DNA of 64,000 nucleotides from DATFVA01 sp963743325 (GTDB lineage: Bacteria > Bacteroidota > Ignavibacteria > Ignavibacteriales > Ignavibacteriaceae): NCBI GenBank assembly GCA_963743325.1, contig CAVUOZ010000010.1, forward strand, positions 186,001-250,000, in the 5' to 3' direction. The translations under genes were made by a program, and so were the position numbers. This document shows positions 35,885 through 44,403 of the stretch, piece after piece. Each line of letters begins with the position of its first letter. Position 1 is the stretch's first letter. A model generated the notes under the pieces. The model did no database searches and was not told the origin of the DNA. It was given only the letters and a program-made list of their open reading frames with translations.

Positions 35885-36238
35885 ATGAGCAAAAAAACAA
35901 AATATACAAAATTTTGCGAATGGTTATTCCTTATTGTCTATTTATTCCTTCTGGGACTAAGTACACTTCACTTTCACCATTACGATATTAATAATTTTAC
36001 TTTTCTGAATGAGGAAACTTCCAGGTCATTTCCGGCAAATGATATTATACAGGATTTCTCAGGAAGCTGCTTTGTTCATCATTTCGCTGGTTCGCTTTTA
36101 AATAATTTTTATCCGGTTTTGGAACCTATTAAGCCCAAACCCTTTTTTACAGGATATTTTCGGCTCCATAATCTATTTATCCCTTCACCCGATTATTACT
36201 CCTCGATAACACTAAGAGCTCCTCCGGCTGCGGTATAA
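35885..36238 (+). CDS. Small His-containing single-span protein heading the metal-uptake unit
   Basis: The product has 117 residues. ATG at 35885 follows GGCAGG. One hydrophobic helix (WLFLIVYLFLLGLSTL) is followed immediately by HFHHYD, with further HH pairs (CFVHHFAG) and a conserved-looking end (LRAPPAAV). The layout recalls DUF2946-type proteins next to metal receptors, but the match is by layout only. Clustered His residues beside a membrane helix suggest metal sensing or delivery. The next gene starts 63 bases on. Confidence 0.6.
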   Translation: MSKKTKYTKFCEWLFLIVYLFLLGLSTLHFHHYDINNFTFLNEETSRSFPANDIIQDFSGSCFVHHFAGSLLNNFYPVLEPIKPKPFFTGYFRLHNLFIPSPDYYSSITLRAPPAAV

Positions 36239-36301
36239 ACTTCCCTGAAACTCCCGATTCTTCAAATCAAATAATTCATTTATTTAATACCGGAGCTTTA
36301 A

Positions 36302-37486
36302 ATGAAAGCTATTTCAATTTTATTTGTTTTATCAATTTCCGCTTCAATTATTGGACAATCTAACGTAAACCCCGATATAAGTTTAATCGGCACATTTAAT
36401 ACCACAACCGATTTAACAAAAGGATCACCGGAAAAAGGAAAAATTAATTTTCAAATCCCTGACATGGAATTATTTGTTGACGGTTACCTGAACCCATATT
36501 CAAAAGCAACCGGAAATATTTCTTATGAGGATGGTGAATTTTCCGTCGAAGAGCTTTTTGCTGAAATTGTCCGAGGACTTCCGCTGGATATGCAGATTAA
36601 GGCGGGAAAATATTTAGTCGGGTTCGGTCAGTTAAATATTGTTCATCCGCATGCCTGGGCATTTGTAGACAGACCATTGTTCCATCAGATTTATTTTGGA
36701 TCTGATGGATTTAACGACATCGGCTTCAACTTCAGCTTCATTCTTCCTACCAGTTCTTTCTATACTAATCTCGATCTGGGCATTTTTAAAGGTGATGCAA
36801 TAGGGAAAAATGAAGTTGCCTATTCAACTGATCAGCAAAGTATTGCTGATCACCGCGGAAGGAGTCCTATTTTTGTGGGTAGATTGGGTACTTTTTTTAC
36901 ACTTGGTGATTACAGCAACCTTGGTGCTGGAATAAGCGGATCCTATGGAACTCACGCAATGATGGACTTCAATCTTACAGGAGATACAACTGTATCGGCA
37001 GTGAATAAGAATTTAAATTACATATACCTCGGTTTCGATTTCAAGTATAAATACAGACCCGATGATTACACTGCTTTGACAATTCAGGGAGAAGGAATAA
37101 TGAACCACAGGAATGTATTAAGAGAGGGGGACATGGGTATAAATTCTCCCATCCAGTCTTTGATTCGGATAACAACGTATGGCGGGTTCATTTATGCAGA
37201 TTACCTCTTCGAAAAGATGTACAGCTTCGGGGCAAAGTATGATTACACAAACGGAATTGTAGGGGATTCTCCCGGTTTTAATACGCTTTCAAATGATGAC
37301 AAGAACAGTACCAGCGGGATTACCGCATGGTTTGGTTTTTACCCTATTGAACATACGCTCGCTTTAAGATTAAATGTTCAGCATTTAACTTATAATTATT
37401 CAAGCGGAATATCGAGAGATCCTTCCACCGCCATAATTTTACAAATGATCTTTGCACTGGGTCCACATAAAGCGCATCCTTTTTAG
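36302..37486 (+). CDS. Outer-membrane porin-like barrel of the metal-uptake unit
   Basis: The product has 394 residues with a signal peptide (MKAISILFVLSISASIIGQ). Alternating strands and a plan like phosphate-selective/carbohydrate porins are visible (MQIKAGKYLVGFGQLNIVHPHAW, SDGFNDIGFNFSFIL, YADYLFEKMYSFGAKYDYTN, ALRLNVQHLTYNYSSGI). His residues lie in HPHAW and at the extreme C-terminus (HKAHPF). Homologues in related genomes sit beside zinc transporters, as I recall; here 27 bases separate it from the binding-protein gene, so passage of the metal across the outer membrane is inferred. Confidence 0.7.
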   Translation: MKAISILFVLSISASIIGQSNVNPDISLIGTFNTTTDLTKGSPEKGKINFQIPDMELFVDGYLNPYSKATGNISYEDGEFSVEELFAEIVRGLPLDMQIKAGKYLVGFGQLNIVHPHAWAFVDRPLFHQIYFGSDGFNDIGFNFSFILPTSSFYTNLDLGIFKGDAIGKNEVAYSTDQQSIADHRGRSPIFVGRLGTFFTLGDYSNLGAGISGSYGTHAMMDFNLTGDTTVSAVNKNLNYIYLGFDFKYKYRPDDYTALTIQGEGIMNHRNVLREGDMGINSPIQSLIRITTYGGFIYADYLFEKMYSFGAKYDYTNGIVGDSPGFNTLSNDDKNSTSGITAWFGFYPIEHTLALRLNVQHLTYNYSSGISRDPSTAIILQMIFALGPHKAHPF

Positions 37487-37513
37487 AATAAATTTTAATA
37501 AATGAGGTTTAAA

Positions 37514-38389
37514 ATGAAAAAATTACTGATTCCCTTTTTGATGATTCTAAGCAGCCTTGCTTTTGCAGATGTTAAAGCAGTAGCTACTACAACATTAATT
37601 TATGACCTCGTAAAAAATATCGGTCAGAACAAAGTCGATGTTGATTATCTATGCCGCGGCAACCAGGATCCGCATTTTCTCGAAGTTATGCCGAGCTATA
37701 TGTTAAAGCTGCGTAATGCCGATTTGATCTTTAAGGTAGGACTTGATCTTGAAAAATGGCTGCCTCAATTAATAGATGGTTCCAGGAATACAAATGTTCA
37801 GGTAGTTGATCTGTCTGAAGAAATACAAAAAAAAGAAGTCCCGACCACAAAGATGGATGCCAGGTACGGAGATGTTCATCCTTATGGTAACCCGCATTAC
37901 TATATGGACCCATTGGATGTAAAGATAATGACAGGTGAAATTTACAATTCTCTGGCTGCGCAGGATCCCGCAAATGCAGATTATTACAAAAAAAATTACG
38001 ATGATTATGTTAAAAAGCTTAATGCTAAAATTGAAGAATGGAATAAGAAAATGGAAATGGTTAAAGGTGAACCAATAGTTTTCTTCCATTCAAGCTGGAT
38101 ATATTTTGCTGACCATTACGGAATTAAAATTGCAGGATACGTTGAACCAAAACCGGGTATTCCCCCAACTCCATCACACAATGCTGAACTGATAAACATC
38201 ATAAAAAAGAGCGGAATTAAAATGATTGTAATGGAAAATTACTACAGTGACGCGGCCCCGAACCAGATTGCTCAGATAACAGGTGCAAAAGTAATAAAGG
38301 TCCCGGTTGGTGTTTATGGAACTGAAGGAATCGACAGTTACTTTAAAATGATGGATTACATTGTCGATCAGATTGTGAAAAACAGTTAA
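37514..38389 (+). CDS. znuA: Metal ABC transporter substrate-binding protein, ZnuA/TroA type
   Basis: The product has 291 residues. ATG at 37514 is preferred over an in-frame ATG at 37502 because GAGG lies 7 bases before it. The signal peptide is LLIPFLMILSSLAFADV. Cluster A-I metal ligands are visible: His54 (QDPHFLEVMP), His128 (NPHYYMDPL), His192 (FFHSSWIYFADHYG) and an Asp near 246 (YYSDAAP). The long interdomain helix (about 140-185) is typical. No His-rich loop between the first two ligands is seen, so Mn or Fe cannot be excluded. It captures metal in the periplasm for the permease and ATPase that follow. Confidence 0.9.
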   Translation: MKKLLIPFLMILSSLAFADVKAVATTTLIYDLVKNIGQNKVDVDYLCRGNQDPHFLEVMPSYMLKLRNADLIFKVGLDLEKWLPQLIDGSRNTNVQVVDLSEEIQKKEVPTTKMDARYGDVHPYGNPHYYMDPLDVKIMTGEIYNSLAAQDPANADYYKKNYDDYVKKLNAKIEEWNKKMEMVKGEPIVFFHSSWIYFADHYGIKIAGYVEPKPGIPPTPSHNAELINIIKKSGIKMIVMENYYSDAAPNQIAQITGAKVIKVPVGVYGTEGIDSYFKMMDYIVDQIVKNS

Positions 38390-38463
38390 TGATTATTATG
38401 AGAAATATCGCGCTGATGAATGAGATTAAATAAATTGTCAACTCACTTATAATTTGGTACAAA

Positions 38464-39213
38464 ATGGATAAAGAAATAATAAAACTTAAAGATGTTACAA
38501 TCGGCTATGGGAAAAAAATTATAACAGAAAATATCAATCTCTCAATCTATGAAAATGATTTTATAGGGATTGTTGGCCCGAACGGAGCAGGGAAAACCAC
38601 TTTGCTTAGAACGCTTTTGGGTAGTCTGAAACCTCTCAGCGGCGCAATAACGAAAGACTCTCACAGATTCGGATACGTTCCCCAGCGGGATGCTGTTCAG
38701 CCTTTACTCCCATATACAGTTCAGGATGTAGTGATTATGGGAAGATATTCTCTTATGGGAATTTTCAGCAAGCCTTCAAAAAAAGACTATGAAGTCGTAG
38801 AAGCAAGCCTTGAAAAAGTCGGGATAAAGTATTTAAGCAATTCTAATTATACTGATCTCTCAGGGGGACAAAGACAAAGAACCCTAATAGCCCGTGCATT
38901 AGCAGTTGAGCCGGATATATTAATACTTGACGAACCCACCAATGGAATGGATACTCCTTCGCACCATTCTTTGTTAAATCTTATCTCTGATCTGCACGAG
39001 GATAAAAAACTTACAATAATCCTTGTGAGTCATCTGCTTAGTGATGTCGCAAATGGAGTAAAAAGGCTGGTACTGATAGAGAAAGACTTTTTTCAGTCCG
39101 GTCCTATTGAAGAAGTGCTGTCCGAAGAAAATCTTAGAAAGACTTACTCTTCGGATTTTCACGTAAATAAAATTAATGATGAGTATATAATAACTTCCAG
39201 ACAGAGGGTATAA
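38464..39213 (+). CDS. znuC: Metal ABC transporter ATP-binding protein, ZnuC type
   Basis: The product has 249 residues. Walker A GPNGAGKT (38-45), Q-loop VPQRDAV, signature LSGGQRQR (about 138-145), Walker B ILILDEPTNGMD and the switch His in VSHLL are all present, so it should be an active ATPase. An MntB/ZnuC assignment follows from the partner genes. It lies 74 bases after the binding-protein gene, and the permease starts three bases after its stop. It carries no C-terminal regulatory domain. Confidence 0.92.
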   Translation: MDKEIIKLKDVTIGYGKKIITENINLSIYENDFIGIVGPNGAGKTTLLRTLLGSLKPLSGAITKDSHRFGYVPQRDAVQPLLPYTVQDVVIMGRYSLMGIFSKPSKKDYEVVEASLEKVGIKYLSNSNYTDLSGGQRQRTLIARALAVEPDILILDEPTNGMDTPSHHSLLNLISDLHEDKKLTIILVSHLLSDVANGVKRLVLIEKDFFQSGPIEEVLSEENLRKTYSSDFHVNKINDEYIITSRQRV

Positions 39214-39216
39214 AAA

Positions 39217-40089
39217 TTGGATATAGTAAATCAATTACTTCAGCTTTTCCCTTATGCGATAGTGGGTAGTATTCTTGCGGGAATGATTTGCGGGTTCATA
39301 GGAACCTTTGTTGTATCTCAGAGGGTAGTTTTCCTGGGTGCAACCTTGACACAGGTTGCAGTTGCCGGCGTTGCATTCTCTTTCCTTCACTTAGTAAATG
39401 TTGAAGCTGTTATTGCCTCCGTCTTCGGAGGCGCAGAGATTTCTTTCTTCCACAATATTGAACCGATTTTTTATTCACTGCTTTTTGCTGTAATTGTTGT
39501 CCTGATATTCTCACAAACTTACAGGCAGAAAGTACTAACACAGGATGGGATTCTTGGAATTATATTCGTAGTCGCTGTGGCTTTACGAATAATGTTCATT
39601 CAAAAAAGCCCTATTGCAGAAGTTTCTGAGGTTGAATCAATTCTGAAGGGAGATATTCTTTTTATAGGGCAGTCTCAATTTTACACTCTCTTAGGGATAT
39701 TCATTTTTACTATTGGTACCTTTATAATTTTTCAGAAGCAGCTAAAATTTGTTACATTCGATCCTGACTCAGCAAGCGCACATGGAATAAATTCAAGACT
39801 ATGGCTTTTAATCTTCTATATTGTTGTTGGTATGGGGATTTCACTCACGACAAGATTTGTAGGAGATGTTTTCACTTTTGCATATTTAATTATCCCGGCC
39901 TCAATTGGAATTTTAGTATCGAAAAAAGTATGGCAGGTATTTTTAATCGCTGTAATTGTCGGCGCAATTATTCCTCCAATCTCAATTTTTCTTGCTTTCA
40001 AATATGATTTTTCAAGCGGACCGGCTGCAGTTATATGTTCTTTCATAATTTTTATAATAGTTTTTGCTTTAAAAAAACTATTAAAATGA
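39217..40089 (+). CDS. znuB: Metal ABC transporter permease, ZnuB type
   Basis: The product has 290 residues and starts at TTG (39217) three bases after the ATPase stop, suggesting translational coupling; GAGGGTA lies before it. About eight to nine transmembrane helices are visible. ABC-3-family features are the N-terminal GMICGFIGTFVVSQRVVFLGATLTQVAVAG segment and RFVGDVFTFAYLIIPASIGIL in the second half. It should form the membrane channel dimer for Zn (or Mn/Fe) import. A loop of about 20 residues after helix 2 (VNVEAVIASVFGGAEISFF) is longer than in some members. Only a terminator half-arm follows (about 40150). Confidence 0.9.
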   Translation: MDIVNQLLQLFPYAIVGSILAGMICGFIGTFVVSQRVVFLGATLTQVAVAGVAFSFLHLVNVEAVIASVFGGAEISFFHNIEPIFYSLLFAVIVVLIFSQTYRQKVLTQDGILGIIFVVAVALRIMFIQKSPIAEVSEVESILKGDILFIGQSQFYTLLGIFIFTIGTFIIFQKQLKFVTFDPDSASAHGINSRLWLLIFYIVVGMGISLTTRFVGDVFTFAYLIIPASIGILVSKKVWQVFLIAVIVGAIIPPISIFLAFKYDFSSGPAAVICSFIIFIIVFALKKLLK

Positions 40090-40257
40090 TTTTGATTTTA
40101 ACTCTTTAAATGAATAGGAACATTTTTCAGCGATAATGATAATACACTCTCTTTACCGGGTTTTTTATGTTAGGTATCAGCGAATTTTCGAATTTAGCTA
40201 ATGAATAAGTTTATAAAATTTGATAACTTAAAAACTAAGTAAATTTAAAGGTGCAAA

Positions 40258-41010
40258 ATGAGAATATTAGAAATGAAAACTGCCATTGTTACCGGCGCAG
40301 GTTCCGGTATAGGAAAAGCCGTTGCATTACTTTTCGCAATGGAAGGAGCTAGAGTAGTTGTCTCTGATATTGATGAGAAAGGTGGAGATCAAACAGTTAC
40401 AGAAATAAAAACTAAAAAAGGAGACGCTGTTTTTATAAAAGCAGATACATCCGAACCATCGGAAAATAAAAAGCTTGTTGAGCAAACCGTCAAGCTATTT
40501 GGCGGTTTACATATTGCAGTTAATAACGCAGGTATAGGAGGGCTAAGCGCTCCGGTCGGTGAATATTCTGTCGATGGATGGGATAAGGTAATTTCAATAA
40601 ATCTTTCCGGCGTGTTTTATGGAATGCGCTATCAAATTCCCGCGATGTTAAAATCGGGTGAAGGAAGTATTATCAATATGGCATCAATACTCGGTTCTGT
40701 CGGTTTTGCAAACTCTGCTGCTTATGTAGCTGCCAAGCACGGCGTGGTAGGTCTTACTAAAAATGCTGCTATTGAATATGCAGCAAAAAACATTCGTATT
40801 AATTCAATTGGACCGGGCTTTATTCTGACTCCACTTATTGAAAATAATATGACCCGGGAAACAATAAAATTTTTAGAAACAAAGCACCCGATGGGGCGGT
40901 TAGGAACTTCAGAAGAAGTAGCAGAACTTGCATTATGGTTGGCTTCATCAAAATCTTCTTTTGTAACCGGATCCTATTACACAATTGATGGTGGGTACAC
41001 TGCTCAATAA
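40258..41010 (+). CDS. Short-chain dehydrogenase/reductase (classical SDR)
   Basis: The product has 250 residues. The cofactor motif TGAGSGIG (12-19), Asp in VVSDIDEKGG (NAD preference), NNAGIGG, active-site Ser in INMASILGS, and Tyr/Lys in SAAYVAAKHG are all intact. The C-terminus FVTGSYYTIDGGYTAQ is typical of glucose-1-dehydrogenase/FabG-like members. The substrate cannot be read from sequence. AAAGGTGC lies before the ATG at 40258; an ATG five codons later is an alternative. It is monocistronic between the metal permease and a T9SS gene. Confidence 0.93.
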   Translation: MRILEMKTAIVTGAGSGIGKAVALLFAMEGARVVVSDIDEKGGDQTVTEIKTKKGDAVFIKADTSEPSENKKLVEQTVKLFGGLHIAVNNAGIGGLSAPVGEYSVDGWDKVISINLSGVFYGMRYQIPAMLKSGEGSIINMASILGSVGFANSAAYVAAKHGVVGLTKNAAIEYAAKNIRINSIGPGFILTPLIENNMTRETIKFLETKHPMGRLGTSEEVAELALWLASSKSSFVTGSYYTIDGGYTAQ

Positions 41011-41170
41011 AAATAACTGAGGAAAATGTGAATTCGAATCAAGACGATCTGGAAAAAAGCAAGAATATTATGGTTTCTTGTTTTTTCAGCTTCGATTTAG
41101 TGAATAATCTGCTTCAACAAAAAATACATAATTGTGCTGATGCGCAGAAGAAAAATTCTTTTTATATTAC

Positions 41171-41270
41171 AATAAACTAATTACTCTCTGCTCCCGAGAG
41201 TGTCAGAGACTAAGAATTTAGAAACTATTGCATATTAAAGATTGTACACAGATTACTCTCCCGAAGCAGA
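41171..41270 (+). promoter_or_regulatory. Conserved leader element, copy 8
   Basis: The promoter half is not recognisable, but the leader half is clear: TCTGCTCCCGAGAG, AAGAATTTAGA, GATTACTCTCCCGAAGCAGA. TCTGCT and AGCAGA are now perfect complements, a change from the usual TCTACT that restores the closing pair. It ends 40 nt before the start at 41311. Confidence 0.6.
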
Positions 41271-41310
41271 AACGCTAAAATTATTCTTTAACTGTTTCAC
41301 CTGAGGTATT

Positions 41311-42672
41311 ATGAAAAAGTTATTTTTACTTTCTTTCATTTTGTCCGCAATGTTTTCTTCTTTCAGTGTTTTTGCACAGGATACTTTTTCCATTGTTGCA
41401 GTTGACACCGTTACCGGGGAGATTGGGAGTGCGGGCGCCTCCTGTGTAGGACCCTATAACGGGGTAGGGGCATATATAATCAGTGATGTAATTGAAGGTA
41501 TAGGCGGCATTCACACACAGGCTTACTGGCTTGCAGCTAACAAACAGAATGCACATAACAAAATGCTTGAAGGATTATCTCCCCAGGAAATTATTGACTG
41601 GCTGGTTGCAAACGATGTTGAAAATAATCCAACTATAAGACAATACGGAATAGTTGACTTAGTACGCAGAGGAGAAAGTGCCGGATACACAGGTATTAAT
41701 TGTGATGATTATAAAAATCACTTAACCGGTCCCGGCTATTCAATACAGGGAAATATTTTACTTGGATCAGTTGTGCTTGATTCTATGAAAACAACATTCT
41801 TGAATACTCAGGGTTCCTTAGCTGATAAGCTGATGGCAACATTACAGGCAGCAAAGATAGTCGGCGCAGACACACGCTGTGCTGTAAGAGGTACGTCCTC
41901 GCAATCAGGATTTGTAAAAGTTGTAAGAATTGGTGACGGAGCGTCACCTTATCTTCTGATTATTGTACCCGATACTCCGGTCGGAACTGATCCTATAGAT
42001 GTATTGCAGGGAAAGTTTAATGATTGGAAGGATTCACTATTTACTTTTGTCGATCCCTTTCTTTCAAAAATAGAATCGGATCCAGATACAATCCCTGCTG
42101 ACGGCAGTTCTCAGGCACTAATTACAATTACTCCTGAAAATAACTCAGATACATTATTAGCAAGCGGACTGCAGGTGGTTCTTTCAAATACCGGTGCAGG
42201 TTCTGTGAGCCGTGTTTCTGACCTGGGAGATGGAACTTACCAGGCTGCTGTCACTGCACCTTTAGCTGCCGGGACAGATACAATCTCTGTGGATGTCATT
42301 TCAATAACTGATACTGTTTCAATTTTCCGCAAAGCAATCCTCACTTACATCAATCCATCTTCCATCAGGGAAAATTCTCTAATGGTCGGTAAATATTCTC
42401 TTTTTCAAAATTACCCCGAACCGTTTAATCCGGCAACAAAAATTAAATATCAGATCCCGGGAATAAGTTTTGTTACACTTAAAGTTTTTGATGTCCTGGG
42501 AAATGAAATCTCAATTCTTGTTAATGAAGAAAAATCACCTGGAAGTTATGAAGTTGAGTATAATGCAGCTGCACTGCCGAGCGGAGTCTATTTCTATCAG
42601 CTGAAGGCTGTGCCTTTCGGCCAACCGGCCGGCAGTTATATCAATACAAAGAAGATGATCCTCCTCCGTTAA
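41311..42672 (+). CDS. DUF1028 Ntn-hydrolase-like protein with Ig-like and T9SS domains
   Basis: The product has 453 residues with a signal peptide (LFLLSFILSAMFSSFSVFAQ). A DUF1028 domain (about 22-235) starts DTFSIVAVDTVTGEIGSAGASCVG, with the expected GGIHTQAYW and LVRRGESAGYTG segments; the family has an Ntn-hydrolase-like fold of uncertain activity. It is followed by an invasin/Big_1-like Ig domain (TIPADGSSQALITITPENN to AAGTDTISVDV, about 255-345) and a T9SS domain with NYPEPFNPATKIKY. An in-frame PFGQPAGSY insert lies in the last hairpin. The fusion suggests a surface-displayed enzyme. Leader copy 8 lies upstream. Confidence 0.88.
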   Translation: MKKLFLLSFILSAMFSSFSVFAQDTFSIVAVDTVTGEIGSAGASCVGPYNGVGAYIISDVIEGIGGIHTQAYWLAANKQNAHNKMLEGLSPQEIIDWLVANDVENNPTIRQYGIVDLVRRGESAGYTGINCDDYKNHLTGPGYSIQGNILLGSVVLDSMKTTFLNTQGSLADKLMATLQAAKIVGADTRCAVRGTSSQSGFVKVVRIGDGASPYLLIIVPDTPVGTDPIDVLQGKFNDWKDSLFTFVDPFLSKIESDPDTIPADGSSQALITITPENNSDTLLASGLQVVLSNTGAGSVSRVSDLGDGTYQAAVTAPLAAGTDTISVDVISITDTVSIFRKAILTYINPSSIRENSLMVGKYSLFQNYPEPFNPATKIKYQIPGISFVTLKVFDVLGNEISILVNEEKSPGSYEVEYNAAALPSGVYFYQLKAVPFGQPAGSYINTKKMILLR

Positions 42673-42717
42673 CAGTCCGCTCCAGATTTTGCTGAAATAA
42701 TTTGACAATTATTCCAA

Positions 42718-42745
42718 TAACCGGTAACAATTCTGTTACCGGGTT
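42718..42745 (+). terminator. Terminator, CCCGGTAAC family
   Basis: CCGGTAAC/GTTACCGG with a 6-nt loop is followed by GTTTTG. Confidence 0.75.
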
Positions 42746-42940
42746 TTGTTTAATAATTTAACGATTTTTCAGATTATGCGGACTTGCATTCTGCAGGCGG
42801 GTCAAGCGAATAACCTGCTGAAGGTTGATTGAATTTCCATATTATTAAATCGAGGAGCCTTGATTCAAAGTTGTATTTTTCTTCTATTTGAATGATTAAA
42901 CAGTTTTACTTTCATATCTGAATTGATGATATTTGCGCCG

Positions 42941-43301
42941 ATGTTATTGACAAAAATACAAAAATACAGTTCCCGATTGCTGCTTGGTTTTCTGCCCTTT
43001 TTTATGACTTCAAGTTTGATTCATGTAACCGGAATCTCTGAAAACGGTTCAGGAAACTCCGAGTTCAAAACAAGTGGTAATCGTTGAACAATCCGGAAGT
43101 ATAGGAAATTTCAATTCACTGACTTCCGGTGCGAAAAAAGTCAGCACACCAATTGAAATACTCACTATCTTATCCCTAAAAGCAGAAGGTAACCTTCAGA
43201 TTATACGTTCAGTGGCCTATCGCTCATCATTTACTAATGGATCCGTTGTAAATTATCGGATGCATTCTTTCTTAAGCTCACATTTTTCGACCAGTACCTA
43301 A
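42941..43301 (+). pseudogene. Possible frameshifted small exported protein
   Basis: ATG at 42941 opens a 48-codon frame with a signal-like start (RLLLGFLPFFMTSSLIHVTG) that stops at 43087. A second frame overlaps it at about 43060 and continues VVIVEQSGSIGNFNSLTSGAKKV to a stop at 43301. Joined by one frameshift they would give an exported protein of about 118 residues. No family is recognised and neither half has a clear ribosome site, so this may be chance. Confidence 0.3.
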
Positions 43302-43357
43302 TCAGTAATCTTATCCCCGGATATAATTAATCAATCTATTTTTAAGAAAGGATTACT

Positions 43358-43468
43358 ATGACCATTCAGAAAATCAAAGAAGATTTTTTCTTCTATTTCT
43401 TTGCCGGTATTATCGTACTGGGTTTTTCATTTGTGGTAATTTACTTCGTATACAATTGGATCTTTTAA
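43358..43468 (+). CDS. 36-residue single-span membrane protein
   Basis: AAGAAAGGA lies 6-7 bases before the ATG. The product is MTIQKIKEDF, a hydrophobic helix FFYFFAGIIVLGFSFVVIYFV and a short YNWIF tail. A terminator follows 49 bases on. The ribosome site, one clean transmembrane helix and the terminator support a real small gene; the function is unknown. Confidence 0.55.
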   Translation: MTIQKIKEDFFFYFFAGIIVLGFSFVVIYFVYNWIF

Positions 43469-43516
43469 GGAAATAGAAGTCCATCTCCAAGAAGACGCTC
43501 TTGGAAGAGAATTCAG

Positions 43517-43545
43517 CCCGGTGGCAATCAGTCATCGGGCATTTT
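43517..43545 (+). terminator. Terminator, CCCGATG family
   Basis: CCCGGTG/CATCGGG (one G-T pair) with a 9-nt loop, then CATTTTA. It is preceded by GGAAGAGAATTCAG. Confidence 0.65.
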
Positions 43546-43640
43546 ATTGACCTCAATACAAGTTTGCAATTTTATGAAAGATGAGAAAGTCATTTTAGTA
43601 AGGATTTTTATGAATTACATGGAGAATTAGCTGCACTCCC

Positions 43641-43679
43641 ATAGACTTAAAAAGTGGAGTAGGCTTTTATCAGCTTGTT
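43641..43679 (+). pseudogene. Decayed T9SS C-terminal domain remnant
   Basis: In frame IDLKSGVGFYQLV resembles DLASGVYFYQLK of intact domains. The sequence just upstream (AATTAGCTGCACTCCC) resembles the AATGCAGCTGCACTGCC of the 41311 gene. It has no start or complete frame. Confidence 0.5.
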
Positions 43680-43718
43680 ATATGCAGTTATCAATTTATT
43701 TAATTTCTACTACATTTA

Positions 43719-44123
43719 TTAATAATATTTTCGTTTAAATGAACTATTTATCATCTCAATTAATATATTAATATTTATTTCGTTGAGTTTATTTATATAA
43801 ATGCATCCTTTACCAGCCTTGTATTTCCCAAATTTTGCCAATAATTCTTCTTTATTATCAAATGCTCCAAAATATAAAGATATTGAATTTTTCCTTGGTG
43901 AAAAACCAATAATAGGGGCGTCTCCTTCGTGTCCGCTTTCATATTTATAATGGTAGCTTCCAAAACCAATTATACTGGAGCCCCACATTTTAGGTTCAAG
44001 TCTGGTTTGTTTTTTAAATATATCAATTAAGTGTAAACAATCTTTACGTTTCTCTTCGCCGGGGATGGAATCAATAAAAAGAATTACACTATTTTCAGTT
44101 TCGGTAGTTTTATTTTTTGACAT
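43719..44123 (-). CDS. DUF1801 domain-containing protein
   Basis: The product has 134 residues starting MSKNKTTETENS; three upstream codons are possible. It matches the DUF1801 (YdhG-like) plan: VILFIDSIPGEEKRKDCLHLIDIFKKQTRLEPKMWGSSIIGFGSYHYKYESGHEGD-type core, then FSPRKNSISLYFG and KFGKYKAGKGCIYINKLNEININIL. The family has a small alpha/beta fold of unknown biochemical role. There is no signal peptide, so it is cytosolic. It is monocistronic. Confidence 0.85.
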   Translation of the reverse strand: MSKNKTTETENSVILFIDSIPGEEKRKDCLHLIDIFKKQTRLEPKMWGSSIIGFGSYHYKYESGHEGDAPIIGFSPRKNSISLYFGAFDNKEELLAKFGKYKAGKGCIYINKLNEININILIEMINSSFKRKYY

Positions 44124-44350
44124 ACTATTCATTCCATTGTTATTAAATTTGATATAAAATCTAATAAAGTTTTTATGAAATAAATACCCTTGACATATTT
44201 CTCATTTCTTTAGGAACTTAGAGAGATCTTAGGAGCGATTACAGTTTGTCCGGCAGGTGTACTTGGTAAATGCAGGTACTTAAATACTTCAATATTTCTG
44301 AGTCTGATTTATTTTATCAATTGCTCAATTAAACTGAATTGATATTATAT
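44124..44350. other. Intergenic, DUF1801 promoter region
   Basis: This is the upstream region of the DUF1801 gene on the minus strand. Nothing specific is recognised. Confidence 0.4.
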
Positions 44351-44377
44351 AAAGCAGTCTGAAGGGACTGCTTTTTT
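44351..44377 (-). terminator. Bidirectional terminator after the DsrE gene
   Basis: AAAGCAGTC/GACTGCTTT is a 9-bp perfect stem 27 bases past the DsrE stop on the minus strand, followed by ATATAAT there and TTTATT on the plus strand. Confidence 0.65.
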
Positions 44378-44403
44378 ATTTCAAATTACGATCATCAGCA
44401 TTT

